Source: 4572-123 sp002084545 (GTDB taxonomy: Bacteria; Desulfobacterota; Desulfobacteria; Desulfobacterales; 4572-123). Taken from it: a stretch of 9,546 nucleotides of DNA. A program made the translations under genes and the position numbers. Under the pieces are notes generated by a model that worked only from the letters and a program-made list of their open reading frames with translations, did not search any database and had not been told where the DNA came from. Positions within the stretch are counted from its first letter, which is position 1. Every line of letters begins with the position of its first letter. The stretch covers positions 1 to 9,546 of the forward strand of contig JAOZSJ010000131.1 of NCBI GenBank assembly GCA_029939715.1, given 5' to 3'. Below, one piece after another: positions 1 to 6,490 of the stretch.

Positions 1-678
1 ATGAAAAAACCCACAATAATATGGGATTTTGACGGAACTCTTTTGCCGAACGATCCCTATGACAGTGAGCAGTCACTTCTGATCTTTCAGATGCAGCAAT
101 CTTCTTATAAAGTCCCTCTTCACAAAAAAATTGCAGCCCGGGGAATCATTTATGCCGACAGAAAAGAATGGCTCCCCGGCAAATATTTCAAATGGCCCTA
201 TGTCCGGCTCTTGAAAAGCACCCCCGTTCATATCCTGGACCAGGTTGCAGAAAAACTGGCAAAAAAAATATCAAAAATAGACTGCGGCAGCATACGCGAG
301 CTGTCCCGGCGCGGGTATGACATGCTGGTTATCAGTTGCGGCACGGCCGATCTCAGCCAAAGGGTACTCGAGTTTGCGGGAATCGGCAACTGTTTCAGCC
401 ATATCATGGCCAACAGATTTACAATCAAAAACAGCCGTATTCAGGGCATGCGCTATTCCATCCTGGCCCCAAAGGACAAACTTGCAGCCATTGAGGCCCG
501 GCACCTCTGCCCTGAAGCCTGTATTGGCATTGGGGACGGATATACCGATATTCCGCTTCTGGACAGTGTAAAATTTCCAATCCTCATCGACCGGACCGGC
601 GCAAAACGCAGACTTGCCAAAACTAAAGGGTATCATGCAATTGCTTCAATTCCCGAATTACTGTCACTCCTGGATTAA
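1..678 (+). CDS. HAD-superfamily phosphatase (SerB-like, subfamily IB type)
   Basis: This is a predicted cytoplasmic phosphomonoesterase of the haloacid dehalogenase superfamily, 225 residues long. All four HAD motifs are visible. Motif I is WDFDGTLLP, with nucleophile Asp9 and acid/base Asp11. Motif II is VISCGT, with Ser112. Motif III is a Lys at 158 or 160. Motif IV is GIGDGYTDIPLL, with the Mg2+-binding Asp179 and Asp183. The long helical stretch between motifs I and II (about residues 18-95) fits a C1 cap, as in phosphoserine phosphatase-like enzymes. The GDGYTD wording of motif IV also fits that group. The substrate cannot be deduced: phosphoserine, a lipid phosphate or another small phosphate ester are all possible. 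The ATG is the first base of the window, so an upstream start cannot be excluded, but motif I eight residues in is normal for the family. The gene converges on the caspase-like gene and no operon partner is visible. Confidence 0.85.
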   Translation: MKKPTIIWDFDGTLLPNDPYDSEQSLLIFQMQQSSYKVPLHKKIAARGIIYADRKEWLPGKYFKWPYVRLLKSTPVHILDQVAEKLAKKISKIDCGSIRELSRRGYDMLVISCGTADLSQRVLEFAGIGNCFSHIMANRFTIKNSRIQGMRYSILAPKDKLAAIEARHLCPEACIGIGDGYTDIPLLDSVKFPILIDRTGAKRRLAKTKGYHAIASIPELLSLLD

Positions 679-750
679 TCTCTTTGTTTGGCATTCTACT
701 TAATCCCTCTTCAAACAGGGGGGGCTTTCGTATCGATTAACCAGTATTTT

Positions 751-774
751 AACGACAGCTTCAGCTCGTTTTTT
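751..774 (+). terminator. Probable Rho-independent terminator of the HAD phosphatase gene
   Basis: The arms AACG...AGC and GCT...CGTT pair around a TTCA loop, giving a 7-bp stem with a 2-nt bulge (AC) on the 5' side. A run of T follows directly (769-774). It begins about 70 nt after the phosphatase stop codon and reaches the first bases of the stop codon of the convergent gene. On the opposite strand the hairpin has no T tract, so it would act on plus-strand transcripts only. The bulge and the distance from the gene lower certainty. Confidence 0.4.
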
Positions 775-1561
775 ACAGGATGAACGTACGCGTGTGCTCA
801 ACAGCTTTAGCCCACCCTTCAAGGGCGCCTCCCGACGGTGTTTTGATAACCGGTTTCCCTTCGAAACGGAAGGTGGCTGAGCCCATGCCCCCGGAGATCT
901 GCTTCGTCGTTCCCGCCGAGGCTGGAACTCCCCACAGCATTGCCAGCTCCTGCAGCAGTTGGCTTCCCTTAGGGCCCTGCCCGGTCTCGCAACCGTGCAG
1001 TTCCACTGAGCCGAAGGGGACAAAGCATGGGCTGATTTTGTTCAATTCCGATGAAATATCCTTTAAATTATCGATGTTGATGGCGTTTTTTTCTGCGGGC
1101 GTAAACTCTTTTCCACTGGAAACTCCCTGGTAACCGGGCGCCCCGTGGCCGTGAAAACGGAGGAGAATGATAGATGAAATTCCAGCGAATTTGACGATTT
1201 CATCGACGACACCACCGATGCTGTTACTCGCGGGACCGTTGACAATCATATGGGCACTGGCGGGATAGGGGCTCCCGGTCGTTCGAATGGCGCTTATGGT
1301 TGAAACCTGTGCAGGATCGGCCCCGTCTATGACGTCGATAACCTTGAGCCCGGATTTCTGCAGGAGAAAAAGCCAGCCCCGCCCGGTGATGGAATTGCCG
1401 TTCGGCCGGTAAAAGCGGGTTGCCATTTTGAGGATGGCGTTTCTGGTGGAATTTTCGAACTGTCCGGTTACATTCACCGTGGGATCAATAAATTGTTTCA
1501 AAAGAATTTGCGCAGATACCACGGCCGGAATACGGTCTCCTGTATGAAGATCTATATCCAT
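773..1561 (-). CDS. Caspase-like (DUF4347/clan CD-like) peptidase with PG-binding-like N-terminus
   Basis: This is a 262-residue protein of unproven function. Residues about 13-68 resemble a peptidoglycan-binding-like helical domain (pattern VVSAQILL...TGQFENSTRNAIL...ITGRGWLFLL). Residues about 102-240 look like a caspase-type alpha/beta fold. A strand (HMIVNGPA) is followed by a helix, then strand IILL ending in FHGHGAPG (His137/His139), and later strand SVELHGCETG (Cys191). A His-Gly at the end of one strand and a Cys about 50 residues on, at the end of the next, is the arrangement of the clan CD dyad. The wording HGAPG...LHGC is close to DUF4347 proteins. His139 and Cys191 are the likely dyad. 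There is no signal peptide or membrane segment. The chosen ATG has a strong Shine-Dalgarno (AGGGAGGG, 7 nt upstream); a start 16 codons earlier lacks one. The gene is monocistronic with its own promoter. Peptidase activity and role are inferences; a substrate or partner is not evident. Confidence 0.7.
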   Translation of the reverse strand: MDIDLHTGDRIPAVVSAQILLKQFIDPTVNVTGQFENSTRNAILKMATRFYRPNGNSITGRGWLFLLQKSGLKVIDVIDGADPAQVSTISAIRTTGSPYPASAHMIVNGPASNSIGGVVDEIVKFAGISSIILLRFHGHGAPGYQGVSSGKEFTPAEKNAINIDNLKDISSELNKISPCFVPFGSVELHGCETGQGPKGSQLLQELAMLWGVPASAGTTKQISGGMGSATFRFEGKPVIKTPSGGALEGWAKAVEHTRTFIL

Positions 1562-1568
1562 GAATTTT

Positions 1569-1576
1569 CCCTCCCT
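1569..1576 (-). promoter_or_regulatory. Strong ribosome binding site deciding the start of the caspase-like gene
   Basis: Read on the minus strand this is AGGGAGGG, ending 7 nt before the ATG at 1561. It favours that ATG over the upstream in-frame ATG at 1609, which has no purine-rich site and would add 16 unconserved-looking residues. Confidence 0.7.
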
Positions 1577-1606
1577 GTTAATGGTTGGCAAACTGATAAA
1601 ACATTG

Positions 1607-1621
1607 CAAATTGTGAATTTG
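1607..1621. repeat. Short dyad CAAATT-GTG-AATTTG in the leader of the caspase-like gene
   Basis: A perfect 6-bp inverted repeat with a 3-nt centre lies between the predicted promoter and the start codon of the caspase-like gene, about 46 nt before the ATG. It could be a small operator or a weak AT-rich mRNA hairpin. The sequence gives no way to choose, and a chance dyad in AT-rich DNA is possible. Confidence 0.35.
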
Positions 1622-1676
1622 TTTATATGAAAAAAACGATGAGGACGGGCATTAATTTACTTGAGTTTTCGAAAAA

Positions 1677-1705
1677 TTTATACAAAGATTTGGGGCATAT
1701 GTCAA
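1677..1705 (-). promoter_or_regulatory. Near-consensus sigma-70 promoter for the caspase-like gene
   Basis: On the minus strand there is a perfect -35 box TTGACA (1705-1700), a 17-bp spacer, and a -10 box TATAAA (1682-1677), which is 5 of 6 to consensus. Transcription would start near 1670, giving a leader of about 110 nt before the ATG at 1561. This is the best promoter match found in the window. It indicates that the caspase-like gene is transcribed separately from the alkA-rel-proS-ispG train upstream. Confidence 0.7.
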
Positions 1706-1720
1706 AAAATTAATTGACAT
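1699..1720. promoter_or_regulatory. Inverted repeat overlapping the -35 box (candidate operator)
   Basis: ATGTCAA and TTGACAT form a perfect 7-bp inverted repeat separated by 8 bp (AAAATTAA). The left arm contains the -35 hexamer of the minus-strand promoter. The size and spacing (22 bp, two-fold symmetric) suit a dimeric helix-turn-helix repressor. A protein bound here would block RNA polymerase. No regulator gene is adjacent, so the regulator would act from elsewhere. Confidence 0.45.
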
Positions 1721-1729
1721 CAAACGCCT

Positions 1730-1757
1730 GGGAGCCCTTTCGGGGGTATAGGCTCTC
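1730..1757 (-). terminator. Possible hairpin at the 3' end of the alkA-like transcript
   Basis: Five nucleotides after the glycosylase stop codon, the minus strand has GAGCC pairing with GGCTC (5 bp, plus one outer G-C after a mismatch) around a loop of about 14 nt. An alternative is a small CCC-GAAA-GGG stem that uses some of the same bases. No T tract follows directly; the nearest T run is more than 15 nt on. It may be a weak terminator or a 3'-end stabilising structure. Confidence 0.3.
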
Positions 1758-1761
1758 ATTA

Positions 1762-2643
1762 TCATAAATTCCACAGACATAACGCAGCATAGGATCTGTA
1801 TGGCCGCCAATGTTCGGCCATGTCCGTGATCTCCTTTTTTGACGGGAGCCGGTCATCTTTTGCAATTGCCTTGACAACGCCTAAATCGCCGGCAGGGAAG
1901 CTGTCGACCATACCCAGTCCCCTCATCGCAACATAGTTGACGGTCCAGTCCCCGATTCCTTTTAGCGCCGAAAAATCCCGATGAAATTTTTCAAACGTCT
2001 GATGAGGGGTTAATTGGATATCTTTGTTAAGAATGCTTTGTGCAACGGTTTTAATTGTTGTCTGTCTGGTTTTGGTTATCCCAAGCCCATCAAGCCCCAG
2101 ATTCAACAGTTCCGATGGATTTGGGAAAAAATAAGCCAACCCTTGAGGAAAGTGATTATCGCATTTTATTCCAGCTTTCCCGGCAACTCTTGCCGCTAAA
2201 GTCGTAGCTGCTTTTACGGATATCTGTTGCCCCAGCACAGCCCTTACAACAAACTCGAAGGGATCAAAGGCCGCGGGCAATCGCGGAACATGTCCGTTCA
2301 CCATTCCTTTTGACAAAAGTTTATCTTTTGCAAATTTTTCGTTTATGACTGTAAAGTCGGTATCAAGATCAAAAATCTGCCTGACTCTTTTATAGATTTC
2401 CATGTAACATTTTAGATCGCTGCAGCCTATTCTCAATTCCAGGGCGGATTGTTCAGGAGTGTCATTTACAGTAAAAAACCCCTTTGTATTGCCTCTCCTG
2501 AATGTCCTTCCATAGCTCTTTTTTGTAACGACTTCGACACCTTCCATCTCCCTGTGTTTCATGAAAGACAGGGTCTGTTTGAAATTAAACGGTTTTTTGT
2601 ATCTCAATAAAAGTGTCGTGTTATCGGGGCCTGCCCTTTTCAT
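1762..2643 (-). CDS. alkA: AlkA-type DNA-3-methyladenine glycosylase II (HhH-GPD family)
   Basis: This base-excision repair enzyme removes alkylated bases by cleaving the N-glycosidic bond. It has 293 residues, close to the usual AlkA length. The N-terminal region (about 1-115) matches the AlkA N-domain in layout, with LLLRYKKPF near the start. The HhH-GPD domain follows: VLGQQISVKAA at 136-146, the helix-hairpin-helix LKGIGDWTVNY at about 227-237 (Trp233 stacks in the base pocket of AlkA enzymes), and SFPAGDLGV with the predicted catalytic Asp253. The C-terminal RPYRSYAALCLW (280-291) is typical. There is no Ada-type N-terminal methyl-acceptor module. The gene lies 55 nt after rel on the same strand, so co-transcription is likely. 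The Shine-Dalgarno is weak (GGGA about 12 nt upstream). The family is confident; the exact lesion range is not. Confidence 0.88.
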   Translation of the reverse strand: MKRAGPDNTTLLLRYKKPFNFKQTLSFMKHREMEGVEVVTKKSYGRTFRRGNTKGFFTVNDTPEQSALELRIGCSDLKCYMEIYKRVRQIFDLDTDFTVINEKFAKDKLLSKGMVNGHVPRLPAAFDPFEFVVRAVLGQQISVKAATTLAARVAGKAGIKCDNHFPQGLAYFFPNPSELLNLGLDGLGITKTRQTTIKTVAQSILNKDIQLTPHQTFEKFHRDFSALKGIGDWTVNYVAMRGLGMVDSFPAGDLGVVKAIAKDDRLPSKKEITDMAEHWRPYRSYAALCLWNL

Positions 2644-2698
2644 TGCATGAATTTTTCCCGACCATGGCCGGTGTTTTTACGAAGGCATCAACCTTGTG

Positions 2699-4843
2699 TC
2701 AATCCATCCTTATTACTTCCTGAACATATTTTATTTTTTTCAGGGATGACAGAACCCTCTCCAGATGGCCGGTATTTTCCACGGCAATAACGATAAGGCT
2801 GTCTACTGTCCCGTTATCCCGGGTTTTTGTATTGAGGCTTAAAATATTGGCACTTTGCTTGCTGATACTCATGGCAATAGCCGCAAGCAGGCCTACTCTG
2901 TCAAATGAAGAAATCCGGAGTTTGACCGGAAAGGTTTCCGAGGAATCCTCGTTCCATTGAACGTCTATACGTCTTTCAGGATTCATCTTTAAAGCATTTA
3001 CACAGTTGGATCTGTGTACGGTAACACCAAAGCCGCGGGTAATATAACCTGTAATCGTGTCCCCTGGAACCGGGTTGCAGCACTTTCCGAAACGCACCAG
3101 AATATCATCAATCCCTTTAACCATGACTCCGGAGGCTGCTTTTTTCTTCCGCACACGACCGATAATCTTGCCCAGAAGCGACTCGCTTGTTTCTTTCTCA
3201 TCGGGTCTGGGTTCAAACTTTCTGACAAGTTGCAGTGCTGTTATTTTGCCGTAGCCCACACTGACAATCAAATCATCAATCGCTTTAAACCCGAATTGCT
3301 CTGCTATTTCCATCATAGTATCGGATTTAAGCAGGGCGTGAAAATTAAGTCCCTCCTTGCGAAAGGCTTTTTCGCACATCTCCCGGCCAAGGCTCATGCT
3401 GCGCTCTTTTTCCTGGCTTTTGATCCACTGCCGGATCCTTGAACGGGCCTTTACGGTTTTGACAAAGTTGAGCCAGTCCTTGCTGGGATGATGGTTTTTG
3501 GATGTTATTATTTCCACTATATCGCTGGTTTTCAGGTTGTATTTGAGCGGAACCATGCGGCCGTTAACCTTGGCCCCAGTGCACTGGTTGCCGACTTCGG
3601 TATGAATCAGATATGCGAAATCAACCGGTGTGGCTCCCCTGGGCAGGGATTTAATCTCACCTTGGGGGGTAAATATATATACTTCATCCGGAAACAGATC
3701 AATGCGTACGTTTTCCAGAAATTCGTCAGGGTCTCTAACTTCCGCCTGATTTTCAATCAGGTTCTGGAGCCAGGCAAAAGTGTTGCTTATTTTTTCATCG
3801 GCCTGCCTGCCTTCCTTGTAACTCCAGTGGGCCGCAATACCGGATTTGGCTACCCTGTCCATTTCATGGGTTCTGATTTGTATTTCCATACGCTCGCCAT
3901 AGGGACCGATAACGGTAGTATGCAGGCTTTGATACATGTTGGGTTTGGGAATCCCGATATAATCCTTGAATTTTTTAGCAATAGGTTTCCACAGGGCATG
4001 TACCAGGCCCAGGGCTTCATAACAGTGAGGAATCGTATCCAGAACAATCCGGAAAGCGATAATATCGTAAACTTCTTCAAATGTCAGGTTCTGGTCCTGC
4101 ATTTTCTGGTAAATACTGAAATAATTCTTGTATCGGCCCAGAATTTTGCAATCAAGATGAGCCTTTTCCATCTTTTCCTTGAGAAATATTTTTACCTTCT
4201 CAACATACTCTTCCTGCTCTCCCTTTTTTGTATCAACAAGGGCTTCAATTCTTGAATAATCATTATACTGTAAATATTTGAATGAAATATTTTCCAGCTC
4301 ATTTTTAATCCAGTAAATCCCCAACCGTGCGGCTATGGGAGCATAGATGTCAAGAGTTTCCTTGGATATCTGCTTTTTCTTGCTCTCATTTTTATGATAC
4401 TGAAGGGTGCGCATGTTGTGCAACCGGTCAGCCAGCTTGATTAAAATCACCCGTATATCATTGGCCATGGCAAGCAGCATTTTGCGGATACTTTCAGCCT
4501 GCCGCGCCTGGGAGCTGTTAAAGGTCAGTTTGCTCAATTTGGTTACGCCCGCCACGATCTGAACAACATCCCGGCCGAATATCTGTTCCAGGTCTTCTTC
4601 CGTAGCGTGGGTGTCTTCGATGACATCATGCAGCAGACCTGCTGCAATACTTACGGCGTCAAGCTGCATATCTGCCAGAATTCCGGCAACCTCCAGGGGG
4701 TGGGACAGATAGGGTTCCCCGGACAGGCGCATCTGCCCGTCGTGAACCCTGGCGGAATAAATATAAGCCCGGTCGATGATGTCAAGATCATCTTCCGAGT
4801 TGTATTGCGAGGCCTTGTCAATTATGTCATTGATTCTGATCAT
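2699..4843 (-). CDS. rel: Bifunctional (p)ppGpp synthetase/hydrolase, RelA/SpoT family
   Basis: Makes and degrades the stringent-response alarmone (p)ppGpp in the cytoplasm. The domain order is that of a full-length long RSH protein (714 residues from the ATG). The HD hydrolase has SHP His48, HD 72-73, ED 76-77 and Asp139 in LADRLHN, so it looks intact. The synthetase spans about 235-340, with KPNMYQSLHTT (Tyr304) and EIQIRT (Glu320). The TGS domain is about 384-446, the CC-containing zinc-finger-like region is at Cys588-Cys589, and a C-terminal ACT domain covers about 642-714. Family-typical synthetase positions deviate slightly: GRYKNYFSIY where GRPKHxYSIY is usual, and KFKD where bifunctional enzymes have RxKD. 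A TTG at 4864, directly after the proS stop, would add seven residues. The ATG at 4843 (MIRINDI) was chosen because Rel proteins commonly begin that way; neither start has a good Shine-Dalgarno, suggesting translational coupling to proS. Confidence 0.93.
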   Translation of the reverse strand: MIRINDIIDKASQYNSEDDLDIIDRAYIYSARVHDGQMRLSGEPYLSHPLEVAGILADMQLDAVSIAAGLLHDVIEDTHATEEDLEQIFGRDVVQIVAGVTKLSKLTFNSSQARQAESIRKMLLAMANDIRVILIKLADRLHNMRTLQYHKNESKKKQISKETLDIYAPIAARLGIYWIKNELENISFKYLQYNDYSRIEALVDTKKGEQEEYVEKVKIFLKEKMEKAHLDCKILGRYKNYFSIYQKMQDQNLTFEEVYDIIAFRIVLDTIPHCYEALGLVHALWKPIAKKFKDYIGIPKPNMYQSLHTTVIGPYGERMEIQIRTHEMDRVAKSGIAAHWSYKEGRQADEKISNTFAWLQNLIENQAEVRDPDEFLENVRIDLFPDEVYIFTPQGEIKSLPRGATPVDFAYLIHTEVGNQCTGAKVNGRMVPLKYNLKTSDIVEIITSKNHHPSKDWLNFVKTVKARSRIRQWIKSQEKERSMSLGREMCEKAFRKEGLNFHALLKSDTMMEIAEQFGFKAIDDLIVSVGYGKITALQLVRKFEPRPDEKETSESLLGKIIGRVRKKKAASGVMVKGIDDILVRFGKCCNPVPGDTITGYITRGFGVTVHRSNCVNALKMNPERRIDVQWNEDSSETFPVKLRISSFDRVGLLAAIAMSISKQSANILSLNTKTRDNGTVDSLIVIAVENTGHLERVLSSLKKIKYVQEVIRMD

Positions 4844-4864
4844 TGCCCGGGGTTCTTTTTTCAA

Positions 4865-6388
4865 TCAATAGGCTTTGGCAAAAACCGCTTGTTCAATACC
4901 GGGTTTGCCGCAGCAGATACAGGGGCCACCCTCCCGTTTTTCAGCATTCAGGGGAAGAGAGCGGATGGTTACACCGAGATCTTCTTTAATTTTTGCTTCA
5001 CATTCCGCTGACCCGCACCAGTTCGACATTGCAAAACCGCCATGGATTTCCGGTTTATCCGGATTGGATGGGGTAAAGTAGTCATAGAATTCGTTTCTGT
5101 TGTCTATTCCGCTGGTATTGGCCTTGCGGTAGGCTTCAGCCCGATCATAAAGCGATTGCTGAATTTCATCCAGAATCGTGGTTATCCCGGCAACAAACTG
5201 ATCCCGCGGCATTGCTGTTTTGTCCCTGTGGGCTTTATCCCGGCGGCCGAAAAATACCGAGTTTGCGGCAATGTCCCGCGGACCGATTTCAACCCTTATG
5301 GGTACTCCTTTTTTAATCCAGTCCCATCCCCTTGCACCGCCGATATCCCGATCATCTATCTCTACGCAGATTCTGCGATGCGCATAATACTGATCACCGA
5401 GTTCTTTGGCCAGGCTCTGGGTAAATTCCATGACCTTCGCGCGATCGTCCGCCTTTCTGATAATAGGCAGCAGAACCACATGGGCCGAGGCCACCTTTGG
5501 AGGCAGGATAAGTCCGTCATCATCACTGTGGGTCATTATCAAGCCGCCTATAAGTCGTGTGGACACTCCCCATGAAGATGTCCATGCATATTCCTCGACC
5601 TCCCGGGCGTTTTGAAATTTAATTTCCGATGCTCTGGCAAAATTTTGCCCTAGAAAATGAGACGTGCCGGCCTGGAGAGCCTTTCTGTCCTGCATCATGG
5701 CTTCGATACAAAAAGTATCCTCGGCCCCCGGAAACCTTTCCAGTGCCGATTTGCGGCCTTTTATAACCGGAAGGGCCAGGTATTTTTCAGCACATTCGAC
5801 ATACACATCCAGCATCATGCGGGTGCGCTCAATCGCCTCTTCCCGAGTCGCATGGGCCGTATGCCCTTCCTGCCACAAGAACTCGCTGGTTCTTAAAAAA
5901 AGCCGGGTCCGCATCTCCCACCTGACTACATTGGCCCACTGATTGATCAAAACAGGAAGGTCCCGGTAGCTTTTTATCCACTTGGAAAAACTGTCACCGA
6001 TAATGGTTTCGGAGGTCGGCCGGACAACCAGGGGTTCATTTAATCTGCCGGCCGGAACCAGTCCGCCGTCTGCTCCCTTTTCAAGCCTGTGATGGGTTAC
6101 AACTGCACATTCCGTGGCAAAACCTTCCACGTGCTTAGCTTCTTTTTCCAGAAAATTGAGGGGGATAAACAGCGGGAAATAGGCATTTTTTACCCCGGTT
6201 GCCTTGAACATGTCATCTAAAATCCGTACAATGTTTTCCCACAGGGCATATCCCCAGGGTTTTATCACCATACATCCCCTGACAGGAGATCGTTCCGCCA
6301 GATCAGAGGCCTTAACCACCTGCTGATACCACCCGGAATAATCTTCCTTGCGCGTCGGAGAAATTGCCGTTTTTACCTGCTTTGCCAT
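4865..6388 (-). CDS. proS: Prolyl-tRNA synthetase, short archaeal/eukaryotic-type
   Basis: Charges tRNA-Pro with proline in the cytoplasm. The 507-residue length and lack of an editing (YbaK-like INS) insertion between motifs 2 and 3 mark the archaeal/eukaryotic-type (ProS type 3) enzyme, not the longer E. coli type. Class II features are visible: RPTSET at 123-128, the motif 2 region with WANVVRWEMRTR...TSEFLWQEGHTAH at about 151-179, and motif 3 GGLIMTHSDDDGLILPP at 281-297. An anticodon-binding domain follows (about 303-410). The C-terminal domain has Cys458, Cys463, Cys490 and Cys493, which can bind zinc, and the protein ends in Tyr507, as these enzymes do. A good Shine-Dalgarno (AAGGA, 5-6 nt spacing) precedes the ATG. 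The stop codon abuts the upstream possible TTG of rel. ispG lies 99 nt upstream on the same strand. Confidence 0.95.
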   Translation of the reverse strand: MAKQVKTAISPTRKEDYSGWYQQVVKASDLAERSPVRGCMVIKPWGYALWENIVRILDDMFKATGVKNAYFPLFIPLNFLEKEAKHVEGFATECAVVTHHRLEKGADGGLVPAGRLNEPLVVRPTSETIIGDSFSKWIKSYRDLPVLINQWANVVRWEMRTRLFLRTSEFLWQEGHTAHATREEAIERTRMMLDVYVECAEKYLALPVIKGRKSALERFPGAEDTFCIEAMMQDRKALQAGTSHFLGQNFARASEIKFQNAREVEEYAWTSSWGVSTRLIGGLIMTHSDDDGLILPPKVASAHVVLLPIIRKADDRAKVMEFTQSLAKELGDQYYAHRRICVEIDDRDIGGARGWDWIKKGVPIRVEIGPRDIAANSVFFGRRDKAHRDKTAMPRDQFVAGITTILDEIQQSLYDRAEAYRKANTSGIDNRNEFYDYFTPSNPDKPEIHGGFAMSNWCGSAECEAKIKEDLGVTIRSLPLNAEKREGGPCICCGKPGIEQAVFAKAY

Positions 6389-6400
6389 ACTTTTCCTTTC

Positions 6401-6490
6401 ATAATTTTTTAATTAGCTATTAGCCAAGGGAATTCTTCATCTTTTCGAGCTGAAAGCCAATAGCTAACCGCTAAAAGCTATAATTTTTTA
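6401..6490. repeat. Small palindromic (MITE/REP-like) repeat between ispG and proS
   Basis: The core 6414-6480 starts with TAGCTATTAGC and ends with GCTAAAAGCTA, which are inverted copies of each other at 10 of 11 positions. A third copy, GCCAATAGCTA (6456-6466), is again 10 of 11 in inverted orientation to the first. The core is flanked by two identical 11-bp direct repeats, ATAATTTTTTA (6401-6411 and 6480-6490); the second overlaps the end of the terminal repeat and the ispG stop codon. This resembles a non-coding insertion with target duplication or a REP-type intergenic repeat. The AT-rich direct repeats could be coincidental. It contains no coding potential. Confidence 0.45.

Noticed and set aside
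271..636. Minus-strand open frame of 121 codons
   Set aside because: Antisense to the HAD phosphatase, which has all four catalytic motifs on the plus strand.
780..1133. Plus-strand open frame of 117 codons over the caspase-like gene
   Set aside because: The minus-strand frame has a strong ribosome site, a promoter and coherent fold motifs. The plus frame has none.
679..2643. Possible gasdermin-type or other effector partner next to the caspase-like gene
   Set aside because: The flanking genes are a HAD phosphatase (convergent) and an AlkA-type glycosylase. Neither looks like a pore-former or sensor, and no small unlisted frame with a ribosome site was found.
2660..2680. Palindrome CCGACCATGGCCGG followed by T residues on the plus strand
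   Set aside because: It would terminate plus-strand transcription, but no plus-strand gene is present there. It also contains a mismatch and is most likely incidental.
3488..4255. Plus-strand open frame of 255 codons
   Set aside because: It is entirely antisense to rel, whose domains and motifs are continuous. The plus-strand translation has no recognisable motif.
5042..5575. Plus-strand open frame of 177 codons
   Set aside because: Antisense to proS. It is a by-product of codon usage in a well-conserved gene.
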